From Halorhabdus salina (GTDB taxonomy: Archaea; Halobacteriota; Halobacteria; Halobacteriales; Haloarculaceae), in assembly GCF_013839425.1 (NCBI RefSeq), contig NZ_JACDNP010000006.1, positions 1 to 64,000 on the forward strand: a stretch of 64,000 bases of DNA. The letters are read 5' to 3'. The first letter of the stretch is position 1; each line of letters starts with the position of its first letter. Position numbers and translations under genes: made by a program. The notes under the pieces were generated by a model. That model worked only from the letters and a program-made list of their open reading frames with translations. It had not been told where the DNA came from and made no database searches. Shown here piece by piece: positions 1 to 9,300 of this stretch.

Positions 1-79
1 GTCTCGCTACTCACGGCTTCCGTTGGTCGCCGTTCACGATAATCGAGACCTCTCTCCGATCGGTCTCGCTACTCACGGC
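1..79. repeat. Short direct repeat, two copies 61 bp apart
   Basis: The same 18-base word (starting GTCTCGCTAC) occurs at 1-18 and at 62-79. The rest of 1-278 has no gene I can support: its open frames show no family resemblance. The first copy touches the window edge, so the array may continue to the left. Confidence 0.6.
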
Positions 80-278
80 TCGTGTCACTTCCCGTTCGCA
101 ATTATGGAGACGCTCACGCCGTTCGCGTCTCCCTATGCGGGGGATGGGCGTGAGCGAACGTCGATCGGCGCTTGCACCGATCGGAAGTCGAACCCATGGA
201 CTACGGGAAGACGATGGCTTCGCTTCGCCCAGCCCTGCGACTTCCCTGCGCTCGTTCGCTTGCTGTGCTCGCTTACGA

Positions 279-335
279 GACTCCTTCGGGACCGGATTTT
301 AAGCCCGCCGCCTTTGGCCGCTCAGCCATCCTCGC
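279..335 (-). pseudogene. tRNA-Leu(UAA)-like 5' fragment
   Basis: Read on the minus strand, this matches the 5' part of a haloarchaeal tRNA-Leu: acceptor strand GCGAGGA, a D-arm with GGCC, an anticodon loop CTTAAAA with anticodon TAA, and a leucine-type variable arm TCCCGAAGGAGTC. The T-arm and the 3' acceptor strand TCCTCGC do not follow. A weak T-loop-like GGTTCGA appears about 65 bases later but does not form a matching stem. The top anticodon-stem pair is also mismatched (G-G). A truncated tRNA, possibly left by an integration or deletion, is more likely than a working gene. Confidence 0.45.
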
Positions 336-407
336 GTGTTCACCATTCTGACCGACAGCCAAAACGCGGTTTCGCTCACAGCCCGCCAGTCAATCCTGCG
401 GGGTGGC

Positions 408-2027
408 TTATCCCTGTCCTGGGGCGTCGCCGGATTCGCAGTCGTTGATATACTCCTGGGCGTACGGGTGGTCGGGATAGAGTTCGAGGGCCGTCTCCAT
501 TTTTTCCGTGGCGGTCTCACAGTCTCCGCGCCAGTAGGCCAGTAGTCCGTCGTCGAAGGCTGTGTCCATCTCGCCCGACTCGTTTTCGACGCCGAGCCCG
601 GCCAGCATTTCCGTTGCGACCTCGATGGGAAGCCCAAACGTAATCTCTTGAATATTGGCATCAGACGGGCCAAAGGTGGCGATTCCGACCACTTCGCCGT
701 CGCTGTTGTACATCGGTCCGCCGCTGTTGCCCCTGTTGATCGCGGCGTCGGTCTGAATCGTGTTGATGCCCGAATTAAGACGGCGACGGGCGCTGACGAT
801 CCCCGTCGTGAGCGTCGGCTGGAGTGCCTGTTCGCGATCCTCGAAGAGATCGTGGATGCCAATGCCTGGATAGCCAATGACGAACAACTCATCGCCGGTT
901 TCGACGCCTTCGGCGCTGCCCATCGTGACTGACGGCAGGTTGGTCTGGTCGACTTTCAGGACGGCAACGTCCCGGCCCCAGGTTGGGGTTCCGTCCACTT
1001 CGGTGACAACCGTGCCTTGGTCTCTCACTTCGGCTGACCAGCTTTCGACCTCGATGTCGTCATCCGGCGTCGCACGCCCGTTTAGCGCGTTGAATTCGGT
1101 GTCGACTCCGGATAGCTGACTGTACTCCAGATAGTAGTCCATCAACTTATCGTAGAGTGTGTTCTCGATCTCTCCTTTCTCGGTATTTGTTAGACCCGAG
1201 TCAGCGAAGCTCTCAGCTAGCGATTCGCGGATGGCCCCCGCAGTGATCGATGCGAGGTGTTGGTACAGAAGCCGTTCCGGGTCGTCGTCGGCCAACACGA
1301 CGTGGGCGTTCGTGACGATGTACCCGTCCGGTGAGACGATAAAGCCCGATCCGGTCGCGCCGTTCTGGAGGTGGCCGCGTTCGGTGCCGGCGCTTTCGCT
1401 CTCGTCACGGCGGAGCTTGGCATCTTGAACGGCATCGATCACTTCGATATCCGGCGTACTCGTCCGCTCGTACCGGCCGGCGAGTTCCCCGTTGCGAGAC
1501 AGTTCGAGGATCGCCGTCTCCCCTTGGTCAGCCCGCTGGTAGTCGTATCCCGCCGTGCCCCCGCTTTCGGTCTGGAGAATGATCCGTGCCCCTTGCCTGA
1601 CGCCGTACTCGCCCTGGAAATCACCGTTTTCGCCGGTGATCGTGAATGTCTTATCACGGTTGAATCGGATTTGCTCGTCTCCGCTGGTGAGGTCCCAGGT
1701 CCCGTAGACGTCACTCGGATAGATTGTCGTCAATTCGGGCCACGCGACCGTTCCCGAAACGCGACTGTTGATGTGCGTGATCGCAGCTTTATCCCGCTGG
1801 ATAGTCCGTTTCTCGATGTTGGGTACCTCCGGCGTCACTGTTTCGGTGACCGTCTCGGTTGGCGTGGTCGTCGCAGTTGGCGTTGCCGTCGGTCCGCTTG
1901 TGGAGGTCGGCGTATCGTCGTCCGACCCAGCGCAGCCCGCGATCCCGACGGCAACGGCGGCCGCTGCGCTCCGAAGAACCCGACGACGGGACACCTTCGA
2001 CCGACCGTACTCACTTTTCGATCCCAT
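408..2027 (-). CDS. Tat-exported trypsin-like serine protease (HtrA/DegP type) lipoprotein
   Basis: This 539-residue protein should act outside the membrane, anchored by a lipid. The N-terminus has a twin-arginine motif SRRRVLR (13-19) and a lipobox ending at Cys32, followed by a Thr/Pro-rich linker to about residue 68. Residues 95-190 form a beta-rich domain I cannot name. The protease domain follows, with catalytic His242 (TNAHVV), Asp353 (GRDVAVLK) and Ser435 (GNSGGP). About 90 residues are inserted between His and Asp. The C-terminus (493-526) resembles one TPR repeat; there is no PDZ domain. The start fits the signal sequence, with no alternative needed. The gene diverges from the trp operon. 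Family assignment is firm; the substrate is unknown. Confidence 0.85.
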   Translation of the reverse strand: MGSKSEYGRSKVSRRRVLRSAAAAVAVGIAGCAGSDDDTPTSTSGPTATPTATTTPTETVTETVTPEVPNIEKRTIQRDKAAITHINSRVSGTVAWPELTTIYPSDVYGTWDLTSGDEQIRFNRDKTFTITGENGDFQGEYGVRQGARIILQTESGGTAGYDYQRADQGETAILELSRNGELAGRYERTSTPDIEVIDAVQDAKLRRDESESAGTERGHLQNGATGSGFIVSPDGYIVTNAHVVLADDDPERLLYQHLASITAGAIRESLAESFADSGLTNTEKGEIENTLYDKLMDYYLEYSQLSGVDTEFNALNGRATPDDDIEVESWSAEVRDQGTVVTEVDGTPTWGRDVAVLKVDQTNLPSVTMGSAEGVETGDELFVIGYPGIGIHDLFEDREQALQPTLTTGIVSARRRLNSGINTIQTDAAINRGNSGGPMYNSDGEVVGIATFGPSDANIQEITFGLPIEVATEMLAGLGVENESGEMDTAFDDGLLAYWRGDCETATEKMETALELYPDHPYAQEYINDCESGDAPGQG

Positions 2028-2110
2028 GCTATATTGTGGTCAATTCACACACATAGTAGTTCGGGAGAGGAAGGCTCACAGTTCTACAGCGTCGGTAATT
2101 GTGGTCCAAC

Positions 2111-2142
2111 ACGCTTAAGTTAGTGTACGGAGTTGTACACTA
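2111..2142 (+). promoter_or_regulatory. trp promoter with candidate TRP-box dyad operator
   Basis: A TATA-like CTTAAG lies at 2114-2119. Immediately after it is a perfect 8-bp inverted repeat: TAGTGTAC (2121-2128), a 6-base spacer, and GTACACTA (2135-2142). The dyad covers the expected transcription start just before the ATG at 2151. Its core resembles the TGTACA TRP box bound by the tryptophan-sensing repressor TrpY in Methanothermobacter. A repressor operator is inferred from this placement; no regulator gene is in the window. Confidence 0.6.
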
Positions 2143-2150
2143 TAACTCGA

Positions 2151-3173
2151 ATGAGTACATCAATGACCACAATACAAGAACACGTCGAGCGGGTCACTGA
2201 CGGAGGGAATTTGACCGTTGACCAGGCTCGTGATGCCTCGCGGGCGGTTTTTGAGGATGCCACGGAGGCACAGATCGGCGCGCTGTTGAGCGCGCTCCGG
2301 GCGAAGGGTGAGACGGAAGCTGAGATCGCCGGCTTTGCTCAGGGAATGCGCGAGGCCGCGCGGACGATTGAACCGGACCGGGATCCGCTGGTCGACATCG
2401 TCGGCACGGGTGGGGACGACTACGACACGATCAACGTCTCGACGACTAGCGCGCTCGTCGCTGCGGGTGCGGGCGTCCCCATCGCCAAGCATGGCAACTA
2501 TTCGGTGTCCTCCTCCTCGGGCAGTGCCGATGTCTTAGAGGAGGTCGGCGTCACCGTCGATGCCGAACCGCCGGCCGTCGAAGACGCTATCGAGCGCGAG
2601 GGGATCGGCTTCATGCTCGCGCCGGTGTTTCACCCGGCGATGAAGGCCGTCATCGGGCCGCGAAAGGAACTCGGGATGCGGACGATCTTCAACATCCTCG
2701 GCCCGTTGACGAACCCTGCCGGCGCGGACGCACAGGTACTGGGCGTCTACGATCCCGAACTCGTCCCACTGATCGGCCGGTCGCTCGCCCACATGCCCGT
2801 CGAGCATGCGCTGGTCGTTCACGGTGCCGGACTCGACGAGATCGCCGTCCACGACGAGACGACGGTCGCCGAAGTCGACGGCGAGGACGTCACGGAGTAC
2901 ACGCTCTCCCCGAATGATCTCGGCGTGGGGCGTCACGACATCGACGACGTCGCGGGCGGCACGCCCAGTGAAAACGCGAGTGCGCTTCGCGGCATCGTCG
3001 AGGGATCCAGGGACGGCGCCAAGCGCGACATCATCCTGGCCAACGCTGGCGCGGCGGTCTACGTCGCCGGCGACGCGTCCTCGATCGAAGACGGCGTCGA
3101 GGCAGCGCGCCAGGCAATCGACTCGGGGGCGGCCGGCGAGAAGCTCGATGACTTACGCGGAGTGGGCGCATGA
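2151..3173 (+). CDS. trpD: Anthranilate phosphoribosyltransferase
   Basis: This enzyme transfers phosphoribose from PRPP to anthranilate in tryptophan synthesis. Visible family motifs are the PRPP-binding GTGGD (85-89), KHGN (113-116) with the following SSSGSADVLE, and NILGPLTNPA further on. I chose ATG 2151 (340 residues), which suits a leaderless transcript from the TATA at 2114; a TTG at 2133 lies inside the operator dyad, and ATG 2163 is also possible. It is the first gene of trpDFEG and its end overlaps trpF by 4 bases, which suggests translational coupling. Length and motifs are normal for the family. Confidence 0.95.
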   Translation: MSTSMTTIQEHVERVTDGGNLTVDQARDASRAVFEDATEAQIGALLSALRAKGETEAEIAGFAQGMREAARTIEPDRDPLVDIVGTGGDDYDTINVSTTSALVAAGAGVPIAKHGNYSVSSSSGSADVLEEVGVTVDAEPPAVEDAIEREGIGFMLAPVFHPAMKAVIGPRKELGMRTIFNILGPLTNPAGADAQVLGVYDPELVPLIGRSLAHMPVEHALVVHGAGLDEIAVHDETTVAEVDGEDVTEYTLSPNDLGVGRHDIDDVAGGTPSENASALRGIVEGSRDGAKRDIILANAGAAVYVAGDASSIEDGVEAARQAIDSGAAGEKLDDLRGVGA

Positions 3174-3808
3174 CGCGGGTGAAGATCTGTGGCCACACAC
3201 GAGTTGATGACGTGCGTGCGAGCGTGGACGCGGGTGTCGACGCCATCGGCGTCATCGCTGACGTCCCTATCGAGACGCCCCGGGAAGTCACCCCGGAGAC
3301 AGCCGCGACGTTGCTCGCCGCCGTCCCGCCGTTCGTCGCCGGGACGCTCGTGACGATGCCAGAGACGGTCGCCGCCGCCCGTGACCTCGTCGAGGCGACC
3401 GAACCGGACGCGGTACAGATCCACGGAACGCTCGATCCTGGCGAGGTTGCCGACCTCGGGGCGGCGATTGCCCAGCCCGTACTGGTCGCCGTCGACCACG
3501 AAGCAGATCTCAAAGCCTACGCCGACGCGGCCGACGCGCTCGTCGTCGACACGCTCGCTGCGGACGGTGGTGGCGGGACCGGGAAGACCCACGACTGGGA
3601 GCAGACCGCGGCGGTCGTCGAGTCACTTGACGTTCCTATCGTGCTCGCGGGCGGCCTCACACCCGAAAATGTCGCTCAGGCCGTCGAGACGGTCGAACCG
3701 TACGGTGTCGATACGGCAAGCGGCGTCGAGAGCGACGGCGGCATCAAGGACCACGAGGCCGTCGCCGCGTTCGTCGACCGGGCCAGATCCGAACAGGTGG
3801 TCGCATGA
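3170..3808 (+). CDS. trpF: Phosphoribosylanthranilate isomerase
   Basis: TrpF converts phosphoribosylanthranilate to CdRP, the step after TrpD. The 212-residue protein begins with the beta-strand VKICG containing the catalytic-type Cys7. The catalytic-type aspartate is Asp127 (VVDTL), followed by the phosphate-binding GGTGKTHDW (135-143) and the LAGGL strand. It overlaps trpD by ATGA at 3170-3173 and trpE by ATGA at 3805-3808, so the operon is tightly coupled. The TIM-barrel length is normal. Confidence 0.95.
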   Translation: MTRVKICGHTRVDDVRASVDAGVDAIGVIADVPIETPREVTPETAATLLAAVPPFVAGTLVTMPETVAAARDLVEATEPDAVQIHGTLDPGEVADLGAAIAQPVLVAVDHEADLKAYADAADALVVDTLAADGGGGTGKTHDWEQTAAVVESLDVPIVLAGGLTPENVAQAVETVEPYGVDTASGVESDGGIKDHEAVAAFVDRARSEQVVA

Positions 3809-5418
3809 CTGGCGACCCGTCCCTAGCCAGAACGGAGTTCCTGAACCTGGCCGACGCCGACGAGCCGGGTGTGATCCGGGTGGCGATCGACCTCGACGCC
3901 GACGTCGATCCACTCACGGCGTACGCGGCCCTGACCGGCCCCAACACGGACGCCGAGACAGCTGACTACGCGTTCCTGCTCGAAAGCGCCGAGAAGGTCG
4001 CCTCCAGCGATCCGGACGGGGCGTTCGCCCCGACGACCGACGACCGTCACGCCCGCTATTCCTTCGTGGGGTACGATCCAGTTGCTGTCGCGACGGTCGA
4101 GGGGGACGAAACCACGGTCGAGACGATCGACGACCGCTACGCCGAGTTGATCGATACCAACGGCGGCGACGTCCTCGACGAGTTGCGGACGACGCTTCCC
4201 GACGTGCCCCGGCGCGGCTTCCCGGACCACGATCGCCAGACCCTCGAGGGTGGGCTCGTCGGCTTTCTGGCCTACGAGGCGGTCTATGACCTCTGGCTCG
4301 AGGAGGTCGGTCTCGACCGGCCGGACTCGCGGTTCCCGGACGCCCAGTTCGTCCTGAACACGCAAACGCTCGTATTCGATCACGGCACGGACACGCTCTC
4401 GCTCGTGTTCACGCCAGTCGTCCGGCCCGAGGAAGACGCCGGGGCGCGATACGACGAACTGCTGACGGAGGCCGAGCGCGTCGAGTCACTGCTCGCGAGC
4501 GCTGGGCAACCGGAAACGGGCGGATTCAGGCGGACGAACGAAGTCGCTGGCCCGCAGGACACCTACGAGGAAGCGGTCGAACGCGCGAAGGAAGGCGTCC
4601 TCGACGGCGAGATCTACCAGGGCGTGATTTCTCGCAAACGGGAGCTGTACGGCGACGTCGATCCGCTGGCGCTGTATGATTCCCTCCGGACGATCAACCC
4701 CTCGCCATACATGTACCTGCTGGGCTACGGCGACCTGACGATCGTCGGCGCGAGTCCGGAGACGCTGGTCTCGGTCGGCGGCGACCGAATCACGTCGAAT
4801 CCGATCGCTGGCACCTGCCCCCGCGGGACCAGTCCCGTCGAAGACCGCCGACTTGCTGGCGAAATGCTCGCCGACGAGAAAGAACGGGCCGAACACACCA
4901 TGCTGGTCGATCTGGCTCGCAACGACGTCCGCCGGGTCGCGCAGGCGGGCAGCGTCCGCGTCGAGGAGTTCATGAACGTCCTGAAGTACAGCCACGTCCA
5001 GCACATCGAATCGACGGTGACAGGGACGCTTGCCCAGGACGCTGACGCCTTCGACGCAACGCGGGCGGCGTTCCCCGCGGGAACGCTTTCCGGTGCGCCG
5101 AAGATCCGTGCCATGGAAATCATCGAGGACCTGGAACCTAATCCGCGCGGCGTCTACGGCGGTGGCGTGGGGTATTTTTCCTGGAACGACGACGCCGACT
5201 TCGCGATCGTCATCCGGTCGGCGGCACTCGAACACGGCGTCGATGCCACCGACGCCAACGGGGGCACCGATCGGATCACCGTCCAGGCCGGGGCCGGGAT
5301 CGTCGCCGATAGCGATCCAGCAAGCGAATACGAAGAGACCGAACAGAAGATGGGCGGCGTGATCGATGCTATCGAACGGATCGAGCGCGAGACGCCCATC
5401 GAGGAGGTGTCACGATGA
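3805..5418 (+). CDS. trpE: Anthranilate synthase component I
   Basis: TrpE makes anthranilate from chorismate, using ammonia supplied by TrpG. The 537-residue protein has an N-terminal regulatory-type domain (about 1-240) and the chorismate-binding domain. Signatures visible in the latter are the AGTCPRGTSP region, a conserved DEKERAEHTMLVDLARND-like helix, LSGAPK, and QAGAGIVADSDP near the end. ATGA overlaps link it to trpF and trpG. The trpC, B and A genes are not in the window; in other haloarchaea they form a separate operon. Confidence 0.95.
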   Translation: MTGDPSLARTEFLNLADADEPGVIRVAIDLDADVDPLTAYAALTGPNTDAETADYAFLLESAEKVASSDPDGAFAPTTDDRHARYSFVGYDPVAVATVEGDETTVETIDDRYAELIDTNGGDVLDELRTTLPDVPRRGFPDHDRQTLEGGLVGFLAYEAVYDLWLEEVGLDRPDSRFPDAQFVLNTQTLVFDHGTDTLSLVFTPVVRPEEDAGARYDELLTEAERVESLLASAGQPETGGFRRTNEVAGPQDTYEEAVERAKEGVLDGEIYQGVISRKRELYGDVDPLALYDSLRTINPSPYMYLLGYGDLTIVGASPETLVSVGGDRITSNPIAGTCPRGTSPVEDRRLAGEMLADEKERAEHTMLVDLARNDVRRVAQAGSVRVEEFMNVLKYSHVQHIESTVTGTLAQDADAFDATRAAFPAGTLSGAPKIRAMEIIEDLEPNPRGVYGGGVGYFSWNDDADFAIVIRSAALEHGVDATDANGGTDRITVQAGAGIVADSDPASEYEETEQKMGGVIDAIERIERETPIEEVSR

Positions 5419-6041
5419 GCGAGTCGGCGAGCGGAAGCCGCGTCGACGCGGCCACCGAGGTCCTGTTCGTGGACAACTTCGACTCGTTCACGTACAACCT
5501 GGTTGAGTACACGTCCGAACACGCCAACACGACCGTCCTGAAGAACACGGCTTCGCTTGCGGACGTGCGGGCGGCCAACCCTGACGCCATCATCATCAGC
5601 CCGGGGCCAGGTCACCCGAAGAACGATCGCGATGTCGGCGTGACGATGGACGTCCTCCGTGCGGTCAGCCCCGAGGTGCCGACACTGGGTGTCTGTCTCG
5701 GTCTGGAGGCCGCGGTCTACGAGTACGGTGGCACGGTCGGCCACGCCCCTGAGCCGATTCACGGGAAAGCGGCGTCGATCGAGCACGACGGCAGGGGCGT
5801 CTTCGCCGGTCTCGATCAGGGCTTTCAGGGCGGGCGCTATCACTCACTCGTCGCTAGTGACGTCCCGGACTGTTTCGACGTGACGGCTACAACGGCGGCC
5901 GAGACCGAGAATGGGGTGGTCGAACTGGTCATGGGGGTCCGCCATCGCGAGCATCCAATCGAGGCCCTCCAGTTTCACCCCGAGTCCGTGTTGACTGCCG
6001 TCGGACATGATGTGATCCGGAACTTCCTCGCTGGGGTGTGA
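5415..6041 (+). CDS. trpG: Anthranilate synthase component II (glutamine amidotransferase)
   Basis: TrpG hydrolyses glutamine and channels ammonia to TrpE. The 208-residue class I amidotransferase has the N-terminal DNFDSFTYNLV, the oxyanion-type loop SPGPGHP (62-68), the nucleophile Cys94 in GVCLG, and His188/Glu190 in FHPES. The residues after GVCLG are LE instead of the common HQ. It ends trpDFEG. A short hairpin (CCCCG/CGGGG, 6168-6182) lies downstream but lacks a clear T-run, so I do not call it a terminator. Confidence 0.95.
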   Translation: MSESASGSRVDAATEVLFVDNFDSFTYNLVEYTSEHANTTVLKNTASLADVRAANPDAIIISPGPGHPKNDRDVGVTMDVLRAVSPEVPTLGVCLGLEAAVYEYGGTVGHAPEPIHGKAASIEHDGRGVFAGLDQGFQGGRYHSLVASDVPDCFDVTATTAAETENGVVELVMGVRHREHPIEALQFHPESVLTAVGHDVIRNFLAGV

Positions 6042-6285
6042 CCCACCCCCCGCGTTCGACTCCGACCCACCAGACGGGGCCGCTATCTATTTCTACTCGA
6101 TCACTTTCACTCCGGTCTGGGAAGTCTTATGTGGTCCCACCTCCTTCCATTTCAGCGTGCGCGAGTACCCCGCGAGCCGGGGCTTTCGCGGTCACGTCTC
6201 TCTACCGTGACACTGACTGGAATCGCACGCAATCAACCAAACCAAGGGGTTATGCCGTAGCCGAGCCAATCGAATTTCGACACAA

Positions 6286-6363
6286 ATGACACGAACGCAG
6301 CGCCGATCGACAGGACGGATCGACGGTCAGTCGCCCGCCATTACCGGGGGGGCCGAGCAGTGA
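6286..6363 (+). CDS. Possible 25-codon leader peptide overlapping the nrdJ start
   Basis: An ATG at 6286 opens a 25-codon frame that stops with the TGA at 6361-6363. That stop overlaps the GTG start of nrdJ in a GTGA arrangement, the usual sign of translational coupling. The frame differs from that of nrdJ, so it is not an N-terminal extension. The peptide is rich in Arg and Gly, resembles nothing I know, and may matter only for ribosome delivery to the GTG. The stretch 6042-6285 contains no other gene I can see. Confidence 0.4.
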   Translation: MTRTQRRSTGRIDGQSPAITGGAEQ

Positions 6364-9300
6364 GCGACGCCGAATTGAGCGTCGACGAGGTGACGCTGCC
6401 GATCAAGCGGACCGACGGCGAGACGCTCGCCGACCGACTGACTGATAACGCCTATCACAACATCTTGCCGGCGCGGTATCTCCGGAAGGACGCCGACGGC
6501 GACCTCGTCGAGGACCAAGAGGATCTCTTCGAACGGGTTGCCAAGAACATCGCCCTGGCCGAGGCGGTCTACGAGGCCCAAAACCAGGACGTCGAGATCA
6601 CGGTCACGCCCGACCAGCTCAAACCCGATCACCCGCGGCGGGACGAACTCGCCGCGGAGGTCTTCGGGAAAGGGACGACGGCTGATGCGGACGCGGAGAC
6701 CACTCTCACCCAGTACAACGTGAACAAGTTCGCCTACGAGACGGTCGTCCCTGAACTCCCCGAGGCTGTCCGTGCACACGTCGAGGACACCGCCGCGGAG
6801 TTCCAGCGGCTGATGGGGGATCTCTCCTTCATGCCGAACTCGCCGACGCTGATGAACGCCGGCGACGAACTCCAGCAGCTGTCTGCCTGTTTCGTCGATA
6901 GTCCCGCCGACGACATCGACGACATCCATCAGACAGCAAAAGAAGCCGCACAGGTCTTCCAGTCCGGCGGCGGCATGGGCTATGCCTTCTGGAAACTCCG
7001 CCCGTACGGGGACGCAGTCGGCTCGACGGGCGGAATTGCCTCCGGGCCGATCACGTTCATGCGTACCTTCGACCAGATGTGTGAGACGATCGCCCAGGGT
7101 GGCGCGCGGCGCGGTGCCCAGATGGGCGTCATGCGCGTCTCCCATCCGGACGTCATCCAGTTCATTCACGCCAAGAACAAGGACGTCTCCCTGGCTCACA
7201 CCCTACGGCTGAACGATCCTGACGACTTCACCCACACCTCCTTTGCTGACGCCTTGGATGAGGGCCGTGAACTAATCGACGACGAGGGCAAAGTTCCCGA
7301 ACACCTCCGCAACGCCGTCGAGGGCCACCTCTCGAATTTCAACATCTCGGTGGGTATCACCGACGACTTCATGGACGCCCTCCGGAACGACGAGGAGTTT
7401 ACCTTCACGAACCCACGGACTGGCGAGGCCCACATCGTCACCGAGGAAACCAAAGAACTGTACGACATGTTCGGCCTCGGCGAGTACGTCACGGTCGGCG
7501 AGGAACTGTCCGTTCCCGCCGAAGAACTCTGGGACGACATCGTCGAGGGCGCCCACGAGAACGGCGAACCGGGCGTCATCTATCTGGAACGCGTCAACAA
7601 GGAACACTCCTTCGACGTCGAAGCGAATCCAGATCATCAGATTCTCGCGACGAACCCGTGTGTCACCGGTGACACGCTGATCAGTACCGAGGACGGTCTC
7701 GTGCCGGCCGAGGAACTGTACGAACAGGGTGTCGCGCGGGACGTTGTCGTCGACGGACGTCTGAGCGAAGACCGCGTCAAGGAGGCCAGTAGCGTCTTCA
7801 AGACCGGCGAGAAGGACGTGTACAAGCTCGAAACGGAGGAGGGGTACGAACTCCATCTGACGGCCGACCATCGATTGATGACCGACGATGGATGGACCGA
7901 AGCACAGAACCTGGAACCCGGCGACACGGTCCACGTTCAGGATCGCAAGGGTGAGTTCGGGAAGCACGGTTCGGCTGAAGAGGGACGCGTCCTCGGCTGG
8001 CTGGTCGGTGATGGGCATCTCAAACACGGCGAAGAGCGAGCAGTCCTGAACTTCTACGACGAGGACGCGCAGGTCTCCGGGCAGTTCGCCGACGACGTCA
8101 ACGAGATCGTGCGTGCGCCCACTGGCAACGCCGACTACGAGATCGGCGTCAACGAGATCGCGCGGAGCGACGAGTACCGCGGTGCCCAGGCCGTCGAACA
8201 GCGAATCCGCTCGGCGCGCCTCTATGAGTACGCCGAACAGGCTGGCCTCGCCGAGGCGAAACTCCAGGTTCCCGACGCTGTCATGCGCGGGAGCGAGGAG
8301 ATGGCTCGCGGGTTCCTGCGGGCGCTGTTCTCCGCCGATGGGGGCGTTCAGGGCAACGTCGAGAAGGGTGTTTCCGTCCGACTGGCGAGCGTCGACGCGG
8401 ACTTCCTCAAGGATGTCCAGCGACTGCTGATCAACTTCGGCATCGCGAGCAAGGTCTACGAGGACCGGAAGGAAGCCGGAACAAGAGAATTACCCGACGG
8501 AACCGGCGGTACGGCCGAATACGAAACCGAAGGGTTCCACGAACTCGTCATTGTCAAGGACAATCTGGTCCGGTTCCGCGACGAGATCGGGTTCCTGCTC
8601 GACACCAAGCAGGAGTCCCTTGAAGACCGTCTCGCTGACTACGATCGGGGCCCGTACAGCGAGCGGTTCGAGGCGACTGTCCAGTCCGTCGAGTACGACG
8701 ATCATGAAGCAGTGTACGACCTGACTGAGCCGGAAACCCACTCGTTCGTCGCGAACGGGCTTGTAACCCATAATTGCGGTGAGCAACCGCTCGAAGAGTA
8801 CGAGGCCTGTAACCTCGGGCACATCAATCTCTCGACGGTCGCCGACACGGACGCGCCGGACTGGCGAGTCTGGTCTGATCGACACGCCGACGAGTACGAC
8901 GACTTCGAGGATGCGGTCGACGCCTATCTCGAAGAGGCAATCGATTTCGCGGAACTCGACCATCGCATCGAGATGGGGACGCGCTTCCTCGAAAACGTCG
9001 TCACGATGTCGGACTTCCCGGTCGCCGAGATCGAGGAGAAGGTCCGGAATATGCGCAAGATCGGGCTTGGCATCATGGGGCTGGCCCAGCTGTACATCCA
9101 GCTCGGTGTCAAATACGGTAGCGACGAAGCCGACGAGATCGCCCGCCAGGTCATGCAGCACATCAACTACGAGTCCAAGTGGGCGAGTCACGAACTCGCC
9201 GAGGAACGGGGCTCCTTTGCGGAGTGGGACGACTCGAAGTACGCCGATCCAACCGAGTACAACGAGTGGTTCGAACACTACGTCGGCACGGACGCTGCTG

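Noticed and set aside
6160-6190. Intrinsic terminator after trpG
   Set aside because: Only a 5-bp stem without a following T-run.
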